Below are positions 32,282 to 43,387 of a DNA stretch of 64,000 bases, in pieces. The notes beneath the pieces were generated by a model. The model was not told where the DNA came from. It worked only from the letters and a program-made list of their open reading frames with translations, and made no database searches. Source of the stretch: Xanthoparmelia taractica. Its lineage: Eukaryota > Ascomycota > Lecanoromycetes > Lecanorales > Parmeliaceae. Both the position numbers and the translations under genes were made by a program. Every line of letters begins with the position of its first letter. Positions within the stretch are counted from its first letter, which is position 1. The stretch lies in assembly GCA_033085395.1 (NCBI GenBank), contig JANQBS010000115.1, positions 1 through 64,000 on the forward strand, read 5' to 3'.

Positions 32282-33087
32282 ATGAGACTCCCCCTCACCA
32301 CCACCCTCCCCCTCCTAACCATCCTCCTTTCACCGTCCACCCATGCCCTACCCCAAACGCACTACTCAACGATAACAATCATCCCCCTCCCCCTCTCCAC
32401 AACAAAGACAATATACCACCACCCCACCGGCACCAGCAACGGCTCCTCCTACTCCCCCTCCGGCACCAACAAAGCCGGTCTCTACAACGCCTCAGCAAAC
32501 ATATCCCTCTCCTACACCCTCTCATACCCAACAACAAACATACTACCACTCATCCCCCTCCCAACTCCCTACCAATTATCCGCTCAGCCGTCAAACGCGA
32601 CAAACGTGACCATGACGTCCGTTCCAGGGAAGTCAGCAACACAGCCCTGCACGCCGGGCGAGATATACTGCAACACCCCTACATCCTTCTCCCTCTGCGC
32701 GCCTCCAGCGAATCGAGGAGGTGGTGAGAGCAAGGTCGTGTTTATGGGTGCGATGGCGAACGGGACGGTGTGTGCGGATGGGAGGATCGGGCGGGCGGAG
32801 GGGGGAGTGTGCAATCCGGTTGGGGGTGTGAAGTGTAGGGGGACGAGGAGGTTTTTGTTGTGCGATGAAGGTATGTATGCGTGCTGCTTGCTATTTTTTT
32901 TTTTTTTTTTTTTTTTGGATGGCGGGTGGAAGGGTAGGGAGAGGGGAGAGGGGTGTTGTTTTCCTGATTTCAGAGTAAGAGAGTGAGTGCTGATGAATTT
33001 GAGCACACAGGTGGTTTGGCGGATGTGGGTGATGCAAACGAGGAGACGACGTGTGTGGATGGGGAGATCGTTGCTGCGGAGAGTTGA
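32282..33087 (+). CDS. Secreted cysteine-containing protein, possibly carbohydrate binding
   Basis: Two exons, 32282-32870 and 33011-33087, give 221 residues. The N-terminus MRLPLTTTLPLLTILLSPST is a classical signal peptide with likely cleavage after THA. A Ser/Thr/Asn-rich region with several N-glycosylation sequons follows (residues 22-110). The C-terminal half has evenly spaced cysteines: CTPGEIYCN, FSLCAPP, GTVCADGRIG, GVCNPVGGVKC, LLCDEGG and TTCVDG. This arrangement recalls small fungal chitin-binding modules of the CBM19 kind, but the match is by pattern only. The intron contains a 23-nt T run. The protein is probably a wall-associated or secreted effector-like protein. Confidence 0.7.
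32894..32916 (+). repeat. Poly-T run inside intron
   Basis: Twenty-three T in a row, within the intron of the secreted-protein gene, downstream of its GTATGT donor. Confidence 0.9.
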
Positions 33088-34896
33088 GGACGGATGGATG
33101 GGCGAGGCGGTCTAGGTAGGGGTTTGGGGATGAAGTATTTGGGTTGGCGGTGACTTTGGATTCTCATCATCTGTTTTGGGGTCTGGGTAAGAACCCTTGG
33201 GTAATGGAGTCAGCAGAATCGTACTGCAAAAAGAACCCAGAAAAGGATCCGAATGCGAAGATCCACACTTCCTCATTATCTGCGATAAGTGTGAACAACG
33301 GCTGCTCTCACGAATCTCATATTTCATACGCACCGAATAACGTCAGCACCACAAGCACCCTATCCCTCTCCACCCCCAACAGCATCCAACCCCTCCCCCT
33401 CCCCCTCCAGCCTCACTTCCCTCTCATCAACCAATCCTCCCACAAGCCAACCCCCCAGATAATCAATCCACCACACATTACCGCACACACACACACACAC
33501 ACACACACAAAACCCCCCCCACCCCTCTCCTCCCTTTCCCCCTACGCTCAAAGCTAGCCGTGCAAACAACAATCCTATCCGCTCACTCGATGCGCTACCT
33601 ACACATTCATGACCCTACCATGGGATGAAGATGTGACGAGATGGGATGAGATGAGAGCAGAGGGTTAAAATTAAAATCAAAAAGGAAAGGCGTTCGAAAA
33701 GGAGACGACAGTGCTGACCCCGGGAAGAGAGACGATAGAAGGGGAGGAAGGGGAAAGGAGACAAGGAGGACGGGGAGAGGGAAAGGGAGAGACAAGCGAG
33801 AAAAGCGGAGAGGAAGAGAGAAAAGCAGAGAGATAGCTAGGCCGGGGGGAGAAGCTTTCTACAACATATGTTAGTTGGGTGACATCAGGCATCAGACATC
33901 AGACATCACACCTCTACCATCACCAAGCGTCCACGCACAGAGTCAGTCAGCCGCGTCCAATACCAATAAACAATGCAAGATAGCACTCACTCACTCAACC
34001 TCCCCCCCCCTCTCTTTCCTCCCCCGCCCCTCCTCCTCCACCAGCCCCATGATAAGAGAATAAGAGACCCCCCTCCCCCCAGGATAAGAGGATAAGAGCG
34101 AGCAAATTCACACACACCAGCCCAGCCTACCTAATCGCCTCTCTCTTGAACTCAGGGGGGAACAAGAAAGAAAAAGCCATGCTATGGACCCCCTCTCTAA
34201 AATTTCCAACCAACTAACACAGGAGACAAGAAGAGGGAAAAAAAGAAGCGGAGGGGAAAAGAAAAAAAAAAAAAGAAGGCTTGCTGTGCACAACCCCCAC
34301 CACATGACCGAGAGCTGAGAGTTTCGTAGCCCTCGCCTCAGATGACCTGTGAGCCGTTGCTTGAAAGTATGGAAGTCCGGCGATTCCCGGCCGGCAATAG
34401 GGATAATCTTTGCTTAGGTAGAAAGATGCTGTAGACGGACGACCCTTACCGCACGCACGGAGGCTGGAAGCAAAGCGCGCAGCACTCGCCTTCACCTACG
34501 CCGATGCGTGTCTCGGCGGATCACTTAGTTCTAATGCGCTGCAGGTGTCTTGTGCTGGGATGTAATTATGCAAATGATACTGGTACAATACAATACACGC
34601 ACGGGTCACGTAAGATCCAGCGGAGAGACAAAGGTTGCCCATGGGTAAACATGTTGAATGAATACCTATCGACATGGGGTAATTGTAAAAGCGCTAGCCA
34701 ACCAAGATGAAGCAGTAATGACTGGGGTGCCTCCATGTAAATATCCAAAAAAACAATTACAGTATCACCAAGATAGAAACCGCAAACGGCGAACCCCCAG
34801 TGTATCGGTCACAGAACTTCCAGCCCCGTGTGTACAGGAGTGTATCACCAGCGTATACCTCATCGTTTCAGCTGCTTCAGGAGGATTAGCATTCGG
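33088..34896. repeat. Gene-free, simple-sequence-rich region
   Basis: Contains a CA dinucleotide run (33484-33509), a pyrimidine-rich stretch near 33360-33420, a long purine-rich strand near 33650-33850 (GGGAGA/GAAAGG motifs), a C-rich patch near 33998-34080 and A-rich runs near 34240-34275. Open frames here translate these repeats and are not genes. Strand-asymmetric purine tracts of this length are unusual elsewhere in the window. Confidence 0.7.
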
Positions 34897-35293
34897 TCAT
34901 TCTCCTCTCCAAAAAGGACAGTCACGGTGGATGTCGATAATGGAGGGTTCAGTTGTCCTTACTATGCATAGGCTGCATTTAGCGCCTGCTCTGTCCACCT
35001 GCTTGCAATCAGAGTAGTGCGGCCTGTTGACGCAATCGAAGGGATCGGCCGGGGCAGGATAACCGCCGGGATCCCGTGGGCAATGGGTGGTGAGACCATC
35101 CACAACGTTCGTTCCCTGCTGGCATCAGGTGTTCAGTATGAGTGGTGACTTTGTTATCAGAAACATGGGGAACGGAGAGACGTACAAACTTGTCGTACAC
35201 ACAGACACTGCTGTGCGAGCCATGTTCAATGTCGAGCTGGACGGCCTCATGATCACCCTCAAAGGGAACGGTGGCGGTGATGATGCAGCGCAT
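34897..35293 (-). CDS. Small cysteine-rich two-exon gene of unknown function
   Basis: On the minus strand ATG at 35293 opens MRCIITATVPFEGDHEAVQL; a GTACGT...CAG intron (35116-35185, 70 nt) joins in phase 0 to GTNVVDGLTTHCPRDPGGYP, ending at TGA 34897. The product is 108 residues with eight cysteines (including DCVNRPHYSDC and KCSLC). The first residues are only mildly hydrophobic, so secretion by a classical signal is uncertain. A TATAAAAGGGCC box lies at 35442-35431, about 140 bases upstream. The combination of TATA box, phase-exact intron and cysteine content makes this a credible effector-like gene. I do not recognise the family. The frames overlapping it on both strands look like shadows. 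Confidence 0.5.
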
Positions 35294-35430
35294 ATTGCAG
35301 ATTAGGGTCTTAAGGAATGATATTGTCTTGCAATGCGTTGAATGTTGAATGTGCTGCAAATCGATAGAACTCGTAGAAACTGATGTAGATGCTTTCTTGC
35401 AAAGTGAGAAAGATTCATAACTTGGGATAT

Positions 35431-35442
35431 GGCCCTTTTATA
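35431..35442 (-). promoter_or_regulatory. TATA box of small cysteine-rich gene
   Basis: TATAAAAGGGCC on the minus strand is a near-ideal TATA element, placed about 140 bases before the ATG at 35293. The leader between them contains CAA-rich segments, as is usual around fungal transcription starts. Confidence 0.55.
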
Positions 35443-38400
35443 CATGTATACGAATAGTCCCTGTCCAACTCCGAAAGGATTCCATCTTGGGGCTGAAGCA
35501 CTCTGTCATTTGAGACTCCACAGAATTGGCGTGGTAGTACCTGCCATACTGTAAATTTCTGGGATATACTTTGCAGTTGGACGGTGAAGGCATAATGGAC
35601 CACCGGAGGGGAATTCCTCGCGCCATTCTCAATAGAGACGATCATGCGACTGCCAACAAAGCGTATGAAACGTCGCCCCTCTCCTTGGTGACAGCGGGAT
35701 GGCGCAATCCTTCTTCATGATAGAATTTGGTCTATACTCCGTTGTTCGAAGTATAATTCCATCCTGGAGGGCTGCATGTCATCTTGCTCCACCGTGCCGT
35801 AGAGCTGAAGGCGCGGCTGCGGGCGGAGAGCATTCCGACGGCGATTCTGAAAAATTCTGGTCAAATCAGAATTTCCAAAGCCGTTCAAGAAAATAAGACA
35901 GGATTGAATGGCCGCGTCTAGAGGTCCGTGAAAAAAAAAAGTTGGCAGTAGCCGCCAAATCCGCGCTGGGGCAAACGCTTCCGCATTACCTGAAGGAATA
36001 GGCTGGGCTGCAGCCAGTGGCGAATGTGATAGAACGATCATACAGACCGGTGGCGTATCAGGGAGTGAAAAGCTGAATTGCCGGCCTCAACAGAGACTGA
36101 CGCCTTACCAATAGCCTTGGCACACAGCGCCTCTCAAAGGATGCTGATGTGCATCCTCGCTGTAACCCAGGCATGTGACGGTGAAGCTGAATGGAATCAT
36201 TGGATAAGCGTACCAAGAGAAGGAAGATGGCTCCTCCAACAGGAGAATTAGATGAAACCCGCATGAACAGGGGGCGCACGCTGCATGAACTAACAGTCAC
36301 GTTACCATAATTCGGCCGAATTGTCGACCGCTATGATGTGCAGCATGCTATCAAGGATTGACGATATGGGGAGTAAAAGGCTCTATTGGCTCTTGGCGAT
36401 GAGGCCGCGGAGCAAGTACCGCCGCGGCACTCCGAACGCGGCAATTACTCAGGTCAGCTCATGGGCAGCATCGAGATCAAAACACAGCAACGCAGTGATG
36501 CAACGTAGAGCACTCGGCCCATGCAAAATGAAGCATGCAAGAACTTTTACTCCCTTTTGATGACTATACCTGCTCATGTAGGATCGCTTTCGCAGAGATT
36601 TGTCTGACAGTCCTCGGTATTAGCCGTCAAGCCAGAGGCATCGTACACAGCTGTGACGTCCAAACTCGATGAAATTGGCTCATCTTACGCACTCGACGAC
36701 CGAGTGGCAAATACCAAGCTGTACGGAGTACACCAGAGTAATTCCAAATTCAAGGTAGGGAAGGTATTGCCGAATAAGCGTTAGAGCTTCGCGCTCCTCC
36801 CTAAAAGGAAGGTAATTCTCGGGGCGAGGTTGCCACGCTGCCAGCCGATGGTAGGCTGTTGTTGCAGTACCTGCATTGTATTTGATGCGTGATCAGTGAC
36901 AATATCCAGCTGTGGGATCTGTCGAGATTATGATAGAGTAGGGATTGAAGAAAGCATTGATGTTGCGCTTGGTAGATGGAAACTAACCTATCGGTCTGTA
37001 CAATCCAAGTCGGGAGGAAAAGGTCCTTTGAGCCGAGCAAAGCGCCTATGGCTAGCCACCATGTACCCACCTTCCGTCTATCTTGGACGGTTGAAAGGTC
37101 ATATGAGCTTGAGAGACAAGGTACATGCTCATTGAAAGTGGGGTACATTGTACCTGACGGTTGGGAAATTGATACCAGCAGGTGATAGGGAAGCGGTAGA
37201 CCAGGTCTTAAGGCTTCTGGAAAGGGCCTTTGACTGTCCGACATCCGAGTCACACGGGTATCTTGGTTTGCAGAGCGGCCAAAGTGATAGCCAGTGGCTG
37301 CAGATCGACGATGATGGACAGACAACATGCAGAAGGGAATCAAAATATGTGTGGACAGCTACCTTTGGCGCCATGAATCGACAAGCGAACGAAATCCAAC
37401 ATGGTTGCTATCGTCCGACAGGGTACGGATCAAGGCTCACCTAAGGTTCAAGGGGTGGTCCGTGGATAGGAAAAAAGGTAGTCCTACAATGTAGATTCAA
37501 AGTCCGTTGCTGGTGCTTATGCCGCCGATTGATGGATGGTTGTAAGCGTGATTATGTAGCTATTAGATGCTGAAATACTGGACGAAGCAGTAGTCGTATT
37601 AGATGGAAGCAGGAAATATTTGCTACAGGCATGGTTCAAAGATTGCTAATGACGTCCGAAGCTACCGGGAATGATCAGTGGGGAAAAAGGATGGCAACAT
37701 AGTGCTCCGCCAGATCTGTGCCTGGAGAGCAGTCAGTCACAGATGGGCCCTCGGAAATTTTTGAAGCTTTTCATAGGTAGAAGTAGCCGAGGAACGGGGG
37801 GTGCTGAAGCAGTTCGGAGATTGATTCTGCAAGGTACGGAAGACTGTCTGAATATTTACCAGTTCCGGGGAAAGCAGCGAGGGCGATGGTAAAGTTTGGG
37901 GAAAATTATAGATGGAATAAGGTTTCAACTCAAGCGTGGGGGTTTGTGCCGAGGGAGGAAGGGGCTGCCCGTGGCGTTGCTCTCTCCCCCGGGGGTGGTC
38001 TTTCTCGGGGGGCTAGACAGTGCAGAAGTCCGCCTTGCCCTATCATTTACTGTTGTATCAAATAACTTTTACAGCACCCTGAGGAACGCGATAATCGCCT
38101 CTCAAATTTCTATTATTATACAAGACGATTCAGTCTTGCCGCGGTCCACGTTGGGTAGCCTGGTAAGTAGTAAGAATGGGAGGTGTTTCGCCTCCCATCT
38201 CGCTTGGAGGGATTGCATGATGGGATTAAAGGTGCAATTGAAGCCTCAACCTGCCCCGTTTGATGATCCCCCCGCAAAGGCGAAAAGGTGAAAAGATACC
38301 TTACCGGCACCCTTCCAACATGCCGCTGTCTTGTTCAAATCAAAAGGGAGGATGCTTGAAGCCTTTTGGAACTAGAAGGCCGAATCAGTCATTCCATGCA

Positions 38401-39436
38401 GCTTCTGCCGTGCCAATCTAACCTATTCACCATTAGGCAACTGTTCTTAAAACATGTCTAGCCAATATTATCGCTTACGGTTCATCTATTGTTCCTATTG
38501 CTCCCTTTCACCTTTGTCTCGCAAACTGCCAATAATCAAACGAATGACTTGGAGAAGATGGTATCAATCATTAACTATAATCATCATCATGCTAGAGCAC
38601 GGATACCGTTGTGTTTCCTTTGTCTTCTTCTTGTCGATCATCCAACCCTTCTTCTTTAGCGGACCCGATAACCTCGGTCGGCGCCGTCCAACTGGAAAAA
38701 AGAGGGGATATCTACTTCTGATTCGCTTGCCTTGAACCAAAAAAGCACACTCACATCATTTCTCCTGCACCATCTCATCCTTCCATCAGCCGGTAATCAT
38801 TCACCTTATCTGCAATTGCCTCCAAAGAACCCTAGTTATTCAATCACCCAATTGACACCATCTTTCCCTCCAAACAAACACCCCCCACCCCCCTGCCTCG
38901 CCGCCCTCAAGCATCATGGAACAATCGTTATCGGCTTGCGCCTTTTACGATTGCTTTTCAATATCCCCCATCCTACCCACTTCAGGGGTCTAAAGAAAGG
39001 GTGCCAGAAGCAAAGACTCCCATGGACTGCAGCATGAAAAAGGATACATGGCCGTCCTGTGGCCGCTGCTCGAAAATTATTCGCTACCTCTTGTAAAACC
39101 CCGGTCTCGTACCAACGGCCCTGCATTCAAAAGGATGCCACTACACCATAACCATCCAGCCCCTCTCGTCATCAGTATATTAAAGAGCTCTGGTACCTCG
39201 ATACTCATTCACATGTTCCCTCAACCATCACGAGTTCTCCTATAACCTACCTTACCTCTTATTAACGCAATGGCTTCCTATATGCGCTCAGCTGCTTGAT
39301 CATCTCTTAAACCTTTACCATACAGAACCGTTGCACGGTGCGCACACATCATCGCTGCTCCATAACCTCCAAGACGGGCTGCGATACCCCTTCCTCCAAA
39401 AAAACAGTATCATCAACGTCAAGACCGAATCCGATC
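35443..39436. other. Long upstream region of the Zn cluster gene
   Basis: About 4 kb without a supported gene. Open frames of up to 180 codons (for example minus strand 36801-37343) carry no motif. The last kilobase is pyrimidine-rich with short C runs, consistent with a long 5' leader. Long regulatory regions are common before fungal developmental regulators. Small unrecognised genes could still hide here. Confidence 0.4.
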
Positions 39437-42055
39437 ATGTCAGCTACAAAGACAGAGGCCGAGGCGGTCAAGATCGAGCCTCAACAAGCGGCCCAACCAG
39501 CGGGGTCTCCCCGCAAGCGCCGCAGAAGGGCCCCGACCACTGGAGCAGCGGACGACTGCTTCGCATGCCAAGAGCGCCAAACCAAGTGTGACAGACGAAG
39601 ACCCTACTGTACACCATGCCTCGACCAGGGCAAAGACTGCTCCGGCTACAAGACACAATTGACATGGGGCGTGGGAGTCGCCAGCAGAGGAAAGCTACGG
39701 GGCCTCTCCTTGCCCATTCCCAAGTCAAAGAGAGCTGCGCAAAGCATGGATGAGGAAGACGGCAAGAAGATTGATGGTCCAAAGAAGCTGGCAAAGCTCG
39801 GCCCTACACGCAGAGCATCCGATTCCCTCGACGGTGGTCCCTTGCGCAGTCCGGCAAGCCTGACTACGGCTGGCAACACTGGCACGTCCACCACATACAA
39901 CTTTGTCAGCATGGACCCTAATTCGTCGGCGTCCACAACGTCACCGTCGCCTATGTTGCCTCCGCCAAGTTTCGACTGGCGCGCCCCATCCTCTCTCTTC
40001 CAGGGCCGTGATCCGCAGCAAGCTCGCAAAAGACCGAGGAGGCATACCCTACAGCCACTCTCCGTCCCTACAATACATCCTACAAGAGACTATGGAGTCA
40101 TGCCAATGACTGCTAGCGTTGTTGGTGGGTACGGCCACCATGACTTTGGACTCTCTTCACAGATTTCCCCTATGGTGCCAAGCTTCTCGGGCTATGGCAT
40201 AGTATCTCCAACCTACAAAGACTTCACAATTCAGTCAATGGTACAAAACCCTTGCGAAAGCAACTTCTTCACGGGTCATGAGACCCTGGGATGGCCGCGT
40301 GACAATGTGAGCTCGAGTCTTGGCTCCAACCACAGCAGTCAAGATTACCGGCAGCAGGACACTTTTTATGCAGATCTGATAGCGACCGCTAATCCTACCG
40401 ATAGCATGCTACCGGCTCAGCAGACCTTCCCTCCACATGATCTTAGCGTCACGAGCGCCTCAGACACCACTTCGATGACAGCGGGCAGCAGGTACCCAGT
40501 CTACGCAAGCCATTCATCGGCCTTGCTCGCCGACGATGTTGGAGAGCATTCGTCCTCGGCTGTCCCAAGGTTACTCCCATCGCTATCGATAGGGAACACA
40601 CCGAAGCTACAATACCTCATCGATTACTATGACAAGGTCATCTCCCCTGTCATTGTCGCCTTTGATGGGCCAACCAATCCTTATCGCTCGCATATATTGA
40701 GCCTGGCTGTGGAGAGCGAGACACTACAGCATGCAATCGCTGCGCTGGCTGCAAGCAATCTCCGGATGAGGAGAGGGCACAATCCTCTGTCGACCAACAG
40801 AAGTAGCCAAAGCGCATCGCCATCCTCGCACGATCACTCGGTCAGGAAGTCTTCGATCGCTCACAGCTTGATGGACGTTGGCATAGACCGTCTGCCGCAG
40901 ACTTCTGCAAGCGAGCCATCACATGAGGAGCTGTACCATAAAGGCGCTTCCATCAAAGCCCTGAACGAACAGCTGGCCGATCCTCTTCGTCGCAAGGACG
41001 ACTCCATCTTAGCCACCCTTCTCATCTTATGCCTCTATCATATTTGCGACACTGGCGTCGCAAAGTTCAAGACGCAGTTCGCAGGGGTCAAGAAGATCCT
41101 TGCCCTTCGCGGTGGCACCAAGGGAGACAACTCCAAAGCGACCAATTGGCTTACCATCATGTTCACATGGTTTGATGCCATGACCGCTAGCGTCAATGAT
41201 CGAGAAAGCCAGCTCGACGGCGATGACCTGGACATGAGTCCGTTGAATGGTGATGAGTGGGCTCTGGAGAACCTTGCTGGCTGTGATGGTAGGCTTTTCA
41301 AGGTCATCGCCAAGCTCGGCCGACTCAACCTACTCAGCCAGAACAAGCCTGTCGCTGGTGGCTCCAACAGGGCCTCGCCGACCGCAAAGGTGCAGCAGCT
41401 TCCAAGTCCAGTCACAAAGAATCAAGACTACTACAGCATGAATTACAATCGCTTCGATGGTAATGGGTGGTCAGCGATGGTCGAAGAAGAACCCGCAGAC
41501 GCCGACACCAGAGCGCAATTCTGGAGAGAATGGGGTCATATCCGAGAGAGGCTCCAAGACTGGCAACTCGATGGCAAGATGACGCCACCATCAGACGGAG
41601 ATCGACGAGACATATACCACATATCTGAGTCTTTCCGCTACTCCGCACTTCTCTACACCGAACGACTAGCATATCCACACCTGCCATCTGCGCATCCCAA
41701 CTTCCAGAATCTCGTGACGCAGGCGCTGTTCCACATTTCAAACGTGCAGTCGGACGTCTTCCTCCTCTGGCCTCTTTTCATCACCGGCACCGAATGCGTC
41801 AGTGAGCAAGGTCGCTACCTCATCCGTGAGCGATGTCTAGACATCCAGAAAGACTCGGGCTTCTTCAACAACATCTCCGGATTAGAACTCTTGGAGAAGA
41901 TATGGCGTGATGATGAAACGAATGACGAGCAAACGCCAAGGCTGACGGCGAGCGGTTTGCCTGTAGCATCCAACGAGTTTCCTCCCATGGGCGGGCATGG
42001 CTTTAAATGGCGCAAAGCAATGGAGCGGGTTGACGGGGAGTACATAGTCGTTTGA
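39437..42055 (+). CDS. Zn(II)2Cys6 transcription factor with Fungal_trans_2-like C-terminus
   Basis: A nuclear regulator of 872 residues in one exon. The binuclear zinc cluster has six cysteines at residues 41, 44, 51, 58, 61 and 68 (C-x2-C-x6-C-x6-C-x2-C-x6-C), preceded by a basic KRRRR stretch that can serve as nuclear signal. The linker after it reads YKTQLTWGVGVASRGKLRGL. Residues about 80-385 are Ser/Pro/Thr-rich and probably disordered. From about residue 391 (LQYLIDYYDKVISPVIVAFDG) to the end it is helical and resembles the fungal-specific C-terminal domain Fungal_trans_2. The frame extends 33 codons further upstream from a GTG, but the first ATG is at 39437. No cognate cluster is visible beside it, so its targets are unknown. 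Intact. Confidence 0.92.
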   Translation: MSATKTEAEAVKIEPQQAAQPAGSPRKRRRRAPTTGAADDCFACQERQTKCDRRRPYCTPCLDQGKDCSGYKTQLTWGVGVASRGKLRGLSLPIPKSKRAAQSMDEEDGKKIDGPKKLAKLGPTRRASDSLDGGPLRSPASLTTAGNTGTSTTYNFVSMDPNSSASTTSPSPMLPPPSFDWRAPSSLFQGRDPQQARKRPRRHTLQPLSVPTIHPTRDYGVMPMTASVVGGYGHHDFGLSSQISPMVPSFSGYGIVSPTYKDFTIQSMVQNPCESNFFTGHETLGWPRDNVSSSLGSNHSSQDYRQQDTFYADLIATANPTDSMLPAQQTFPPHDLSVTSASDTTSMTAGSRYPVYASHSSALLADDVGEHSSSAVPRLLPSLSIGNTPKLQYLIDYYDKVISPVIVAFDGPTNPYRSHILSLAVESETLQHAIAALAASNLRMRRGHNPLSTNRSSQSASPSSHDHSVRKSSIAHSLMDVGIDRLPQTSASEPSHEELYHKGASIKALNEQLADPLRRKDDSILATLLILCLYHICDTGVAKFKTQFAGVKKILALRGGTKGDNSKATNWLTIMFTWFDAMTASVNDRESQLDGDDLDMSPLNGDEWALENLAGCDGRLFKVIAKLGRLNLLSQNKPVAGGSNRASPTAKVQQLPSPVTKNQDYYSMNYNRFDGNGWSAMVEEEPADADTRAQFWREWGHIRERLQDWQLDGKMTPPSDGDRRDIYHISESFRYSALLYTERLAYPHLPSAHPNFQNLVTQALFHISNVQSDVFLLWPLFITGTECVSEQGRYLIRERCLDIQKDSGFFNNISGLELLEKIWRDDETNDEQTPRLTASGLPVASNEFPPMGGHGFKWRKAMERVDGEYIVV

Positions 42056-42984
42056 TTCTACGGCTGTCGGGCTTTTATCATGATCATACTTTACTGTCTG
42101 ATACCAATCTGTTACGCATCGACGTGTCTTTCTCTTCTTCCATCTACTAGGTTAGCAATGCATGTATATACGACTCGAATGGCAAAACGATTTTGGAAAA
42201 AGACTCGTCCGTTTCAGCAGTGGGTACCGTGAGCATATGTCAGTTATACCAACCAAAGGCGTGAGCGTTGACTTGAGAAAAAGCCCTGCCCTTTGTTTCA
42301 GCCAGGCAAGAATCCTGGTATCCAATAATCCAACCGCCTGCCAAAAGAGCATACGTACAAGCTTTTCTTAACGACCGCCAGTCCTAGATACCGCTTGCTG
42401 AAAAGACATCTCATCCCTCAGCGCAGCAGACATGAAGCCCCGAATCGACCCCGACCCCGACTCCAAAAATGCCCAGCATTTCAAGGACTCAATATGGCTA
42501 AGCTACCATACCATCTTTATCCATCCCATCCCATCCCATCCCATCGACTGCCCAACCCAAGGCAATATCATACATCATACATGCTATCTATCTATCTACC
42601 TACCTACCTATCTCAATGATTATGTACTCAGCAAAGTCCCGTTTTAAAGCGAAGCGCGTATTCATCATCTTAAAGTACTCGTAAGATACCTTGGGTAGAA
42701 TTACAGTCGTGAGTTTACCTTGCCTTTTATGCTTCATTAAAGTATACTCTCTCTATTTACATATATATATATATATACAATCTAATCTTTACATACCTTG
42801 GATGCCTTAGGTAAGAGACCTTCCTCTCCTCCCTCTGCTCGAAATCCGAGGAACTTTGGTGTTCTGCTCGGATTTCTGAGATGAGGTGGGGTGAGGTGAG
42901 TAGGTTTGAACATACGGTACTGATCTGGTGGGAGGCGCGCGTTGTGGGAGCCGCCCGGGGGCCGGGGGGAAGGGTGTTTGGGGA

Positions 42985-43034
42985 AGAGGAGGAGGAGGAG
43001 GAGGAGGAGGAGGAGGAGGAGGAGGAGGAGGAGG
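42985..43034 (+). repeat. GGA trinucleotide microsatellite
   Basis: About 16 units of GGA/AGG. It is strongly purine-biased on the plus strand and could form a triplex. Confidence 0.9.
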
Positions 43035-43325
43035 GAGATAGGGAGGTATGCAGCAGTGGTGTTTGTTTGCACAAGGGTGCAAGTTTTGGGACGATGAGAT
43101 GACCGGATCTTTTGCGAGATTTGGGTTTGGGTTTGGGGTCGTGTTTTCTTATAGCGAGTCCGAAGTTTATGAGTCTGCGCTGCTATCTTGTTTGCTTGTT
43201 TTATATGTTCAGTATCTTTATTCTCTCTCCATCTATTCCTCCGCCCACCCGCGCCGCCTACCTCGCCGGCGCCGAATGCCATCAGCCATGTCTATGAGAA
43301 ACAGCCGCCTTCGCCGTTCATGTTT

Positions 43326-43329
<4 letters not shown>

Positions 43330-43356
<27 letters not shown>

Positions 43357-43387
43357 TCGTTCGTTCGTTCGTTCGTTCGTTCGTTCG
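43330..43387 (+). repeat. TTCG tetranucleotide microsatellite
   Basis: About 14 uninterrupted copies of CGTT/TTCG. The lack of interruptions indicates recent expansion. All reading frames through it are open, which produces spurious Arg/Ser/Phe-repeat frames. Confidence 0.95.

Noticed and set aside
35415..35645. 76-codon minus-strand frame upstream of the small cysteine-rich gene
   Set aside because: Overlaps the TATA box of that gene and shows no homology or splice connection to it.
36801..37343. 180-codon minus-strand frame upstream of the Zn cluster gene
   Set aside because: About one frame of this length is expected by chance in 64 kb; no domain, signal or intron logic.
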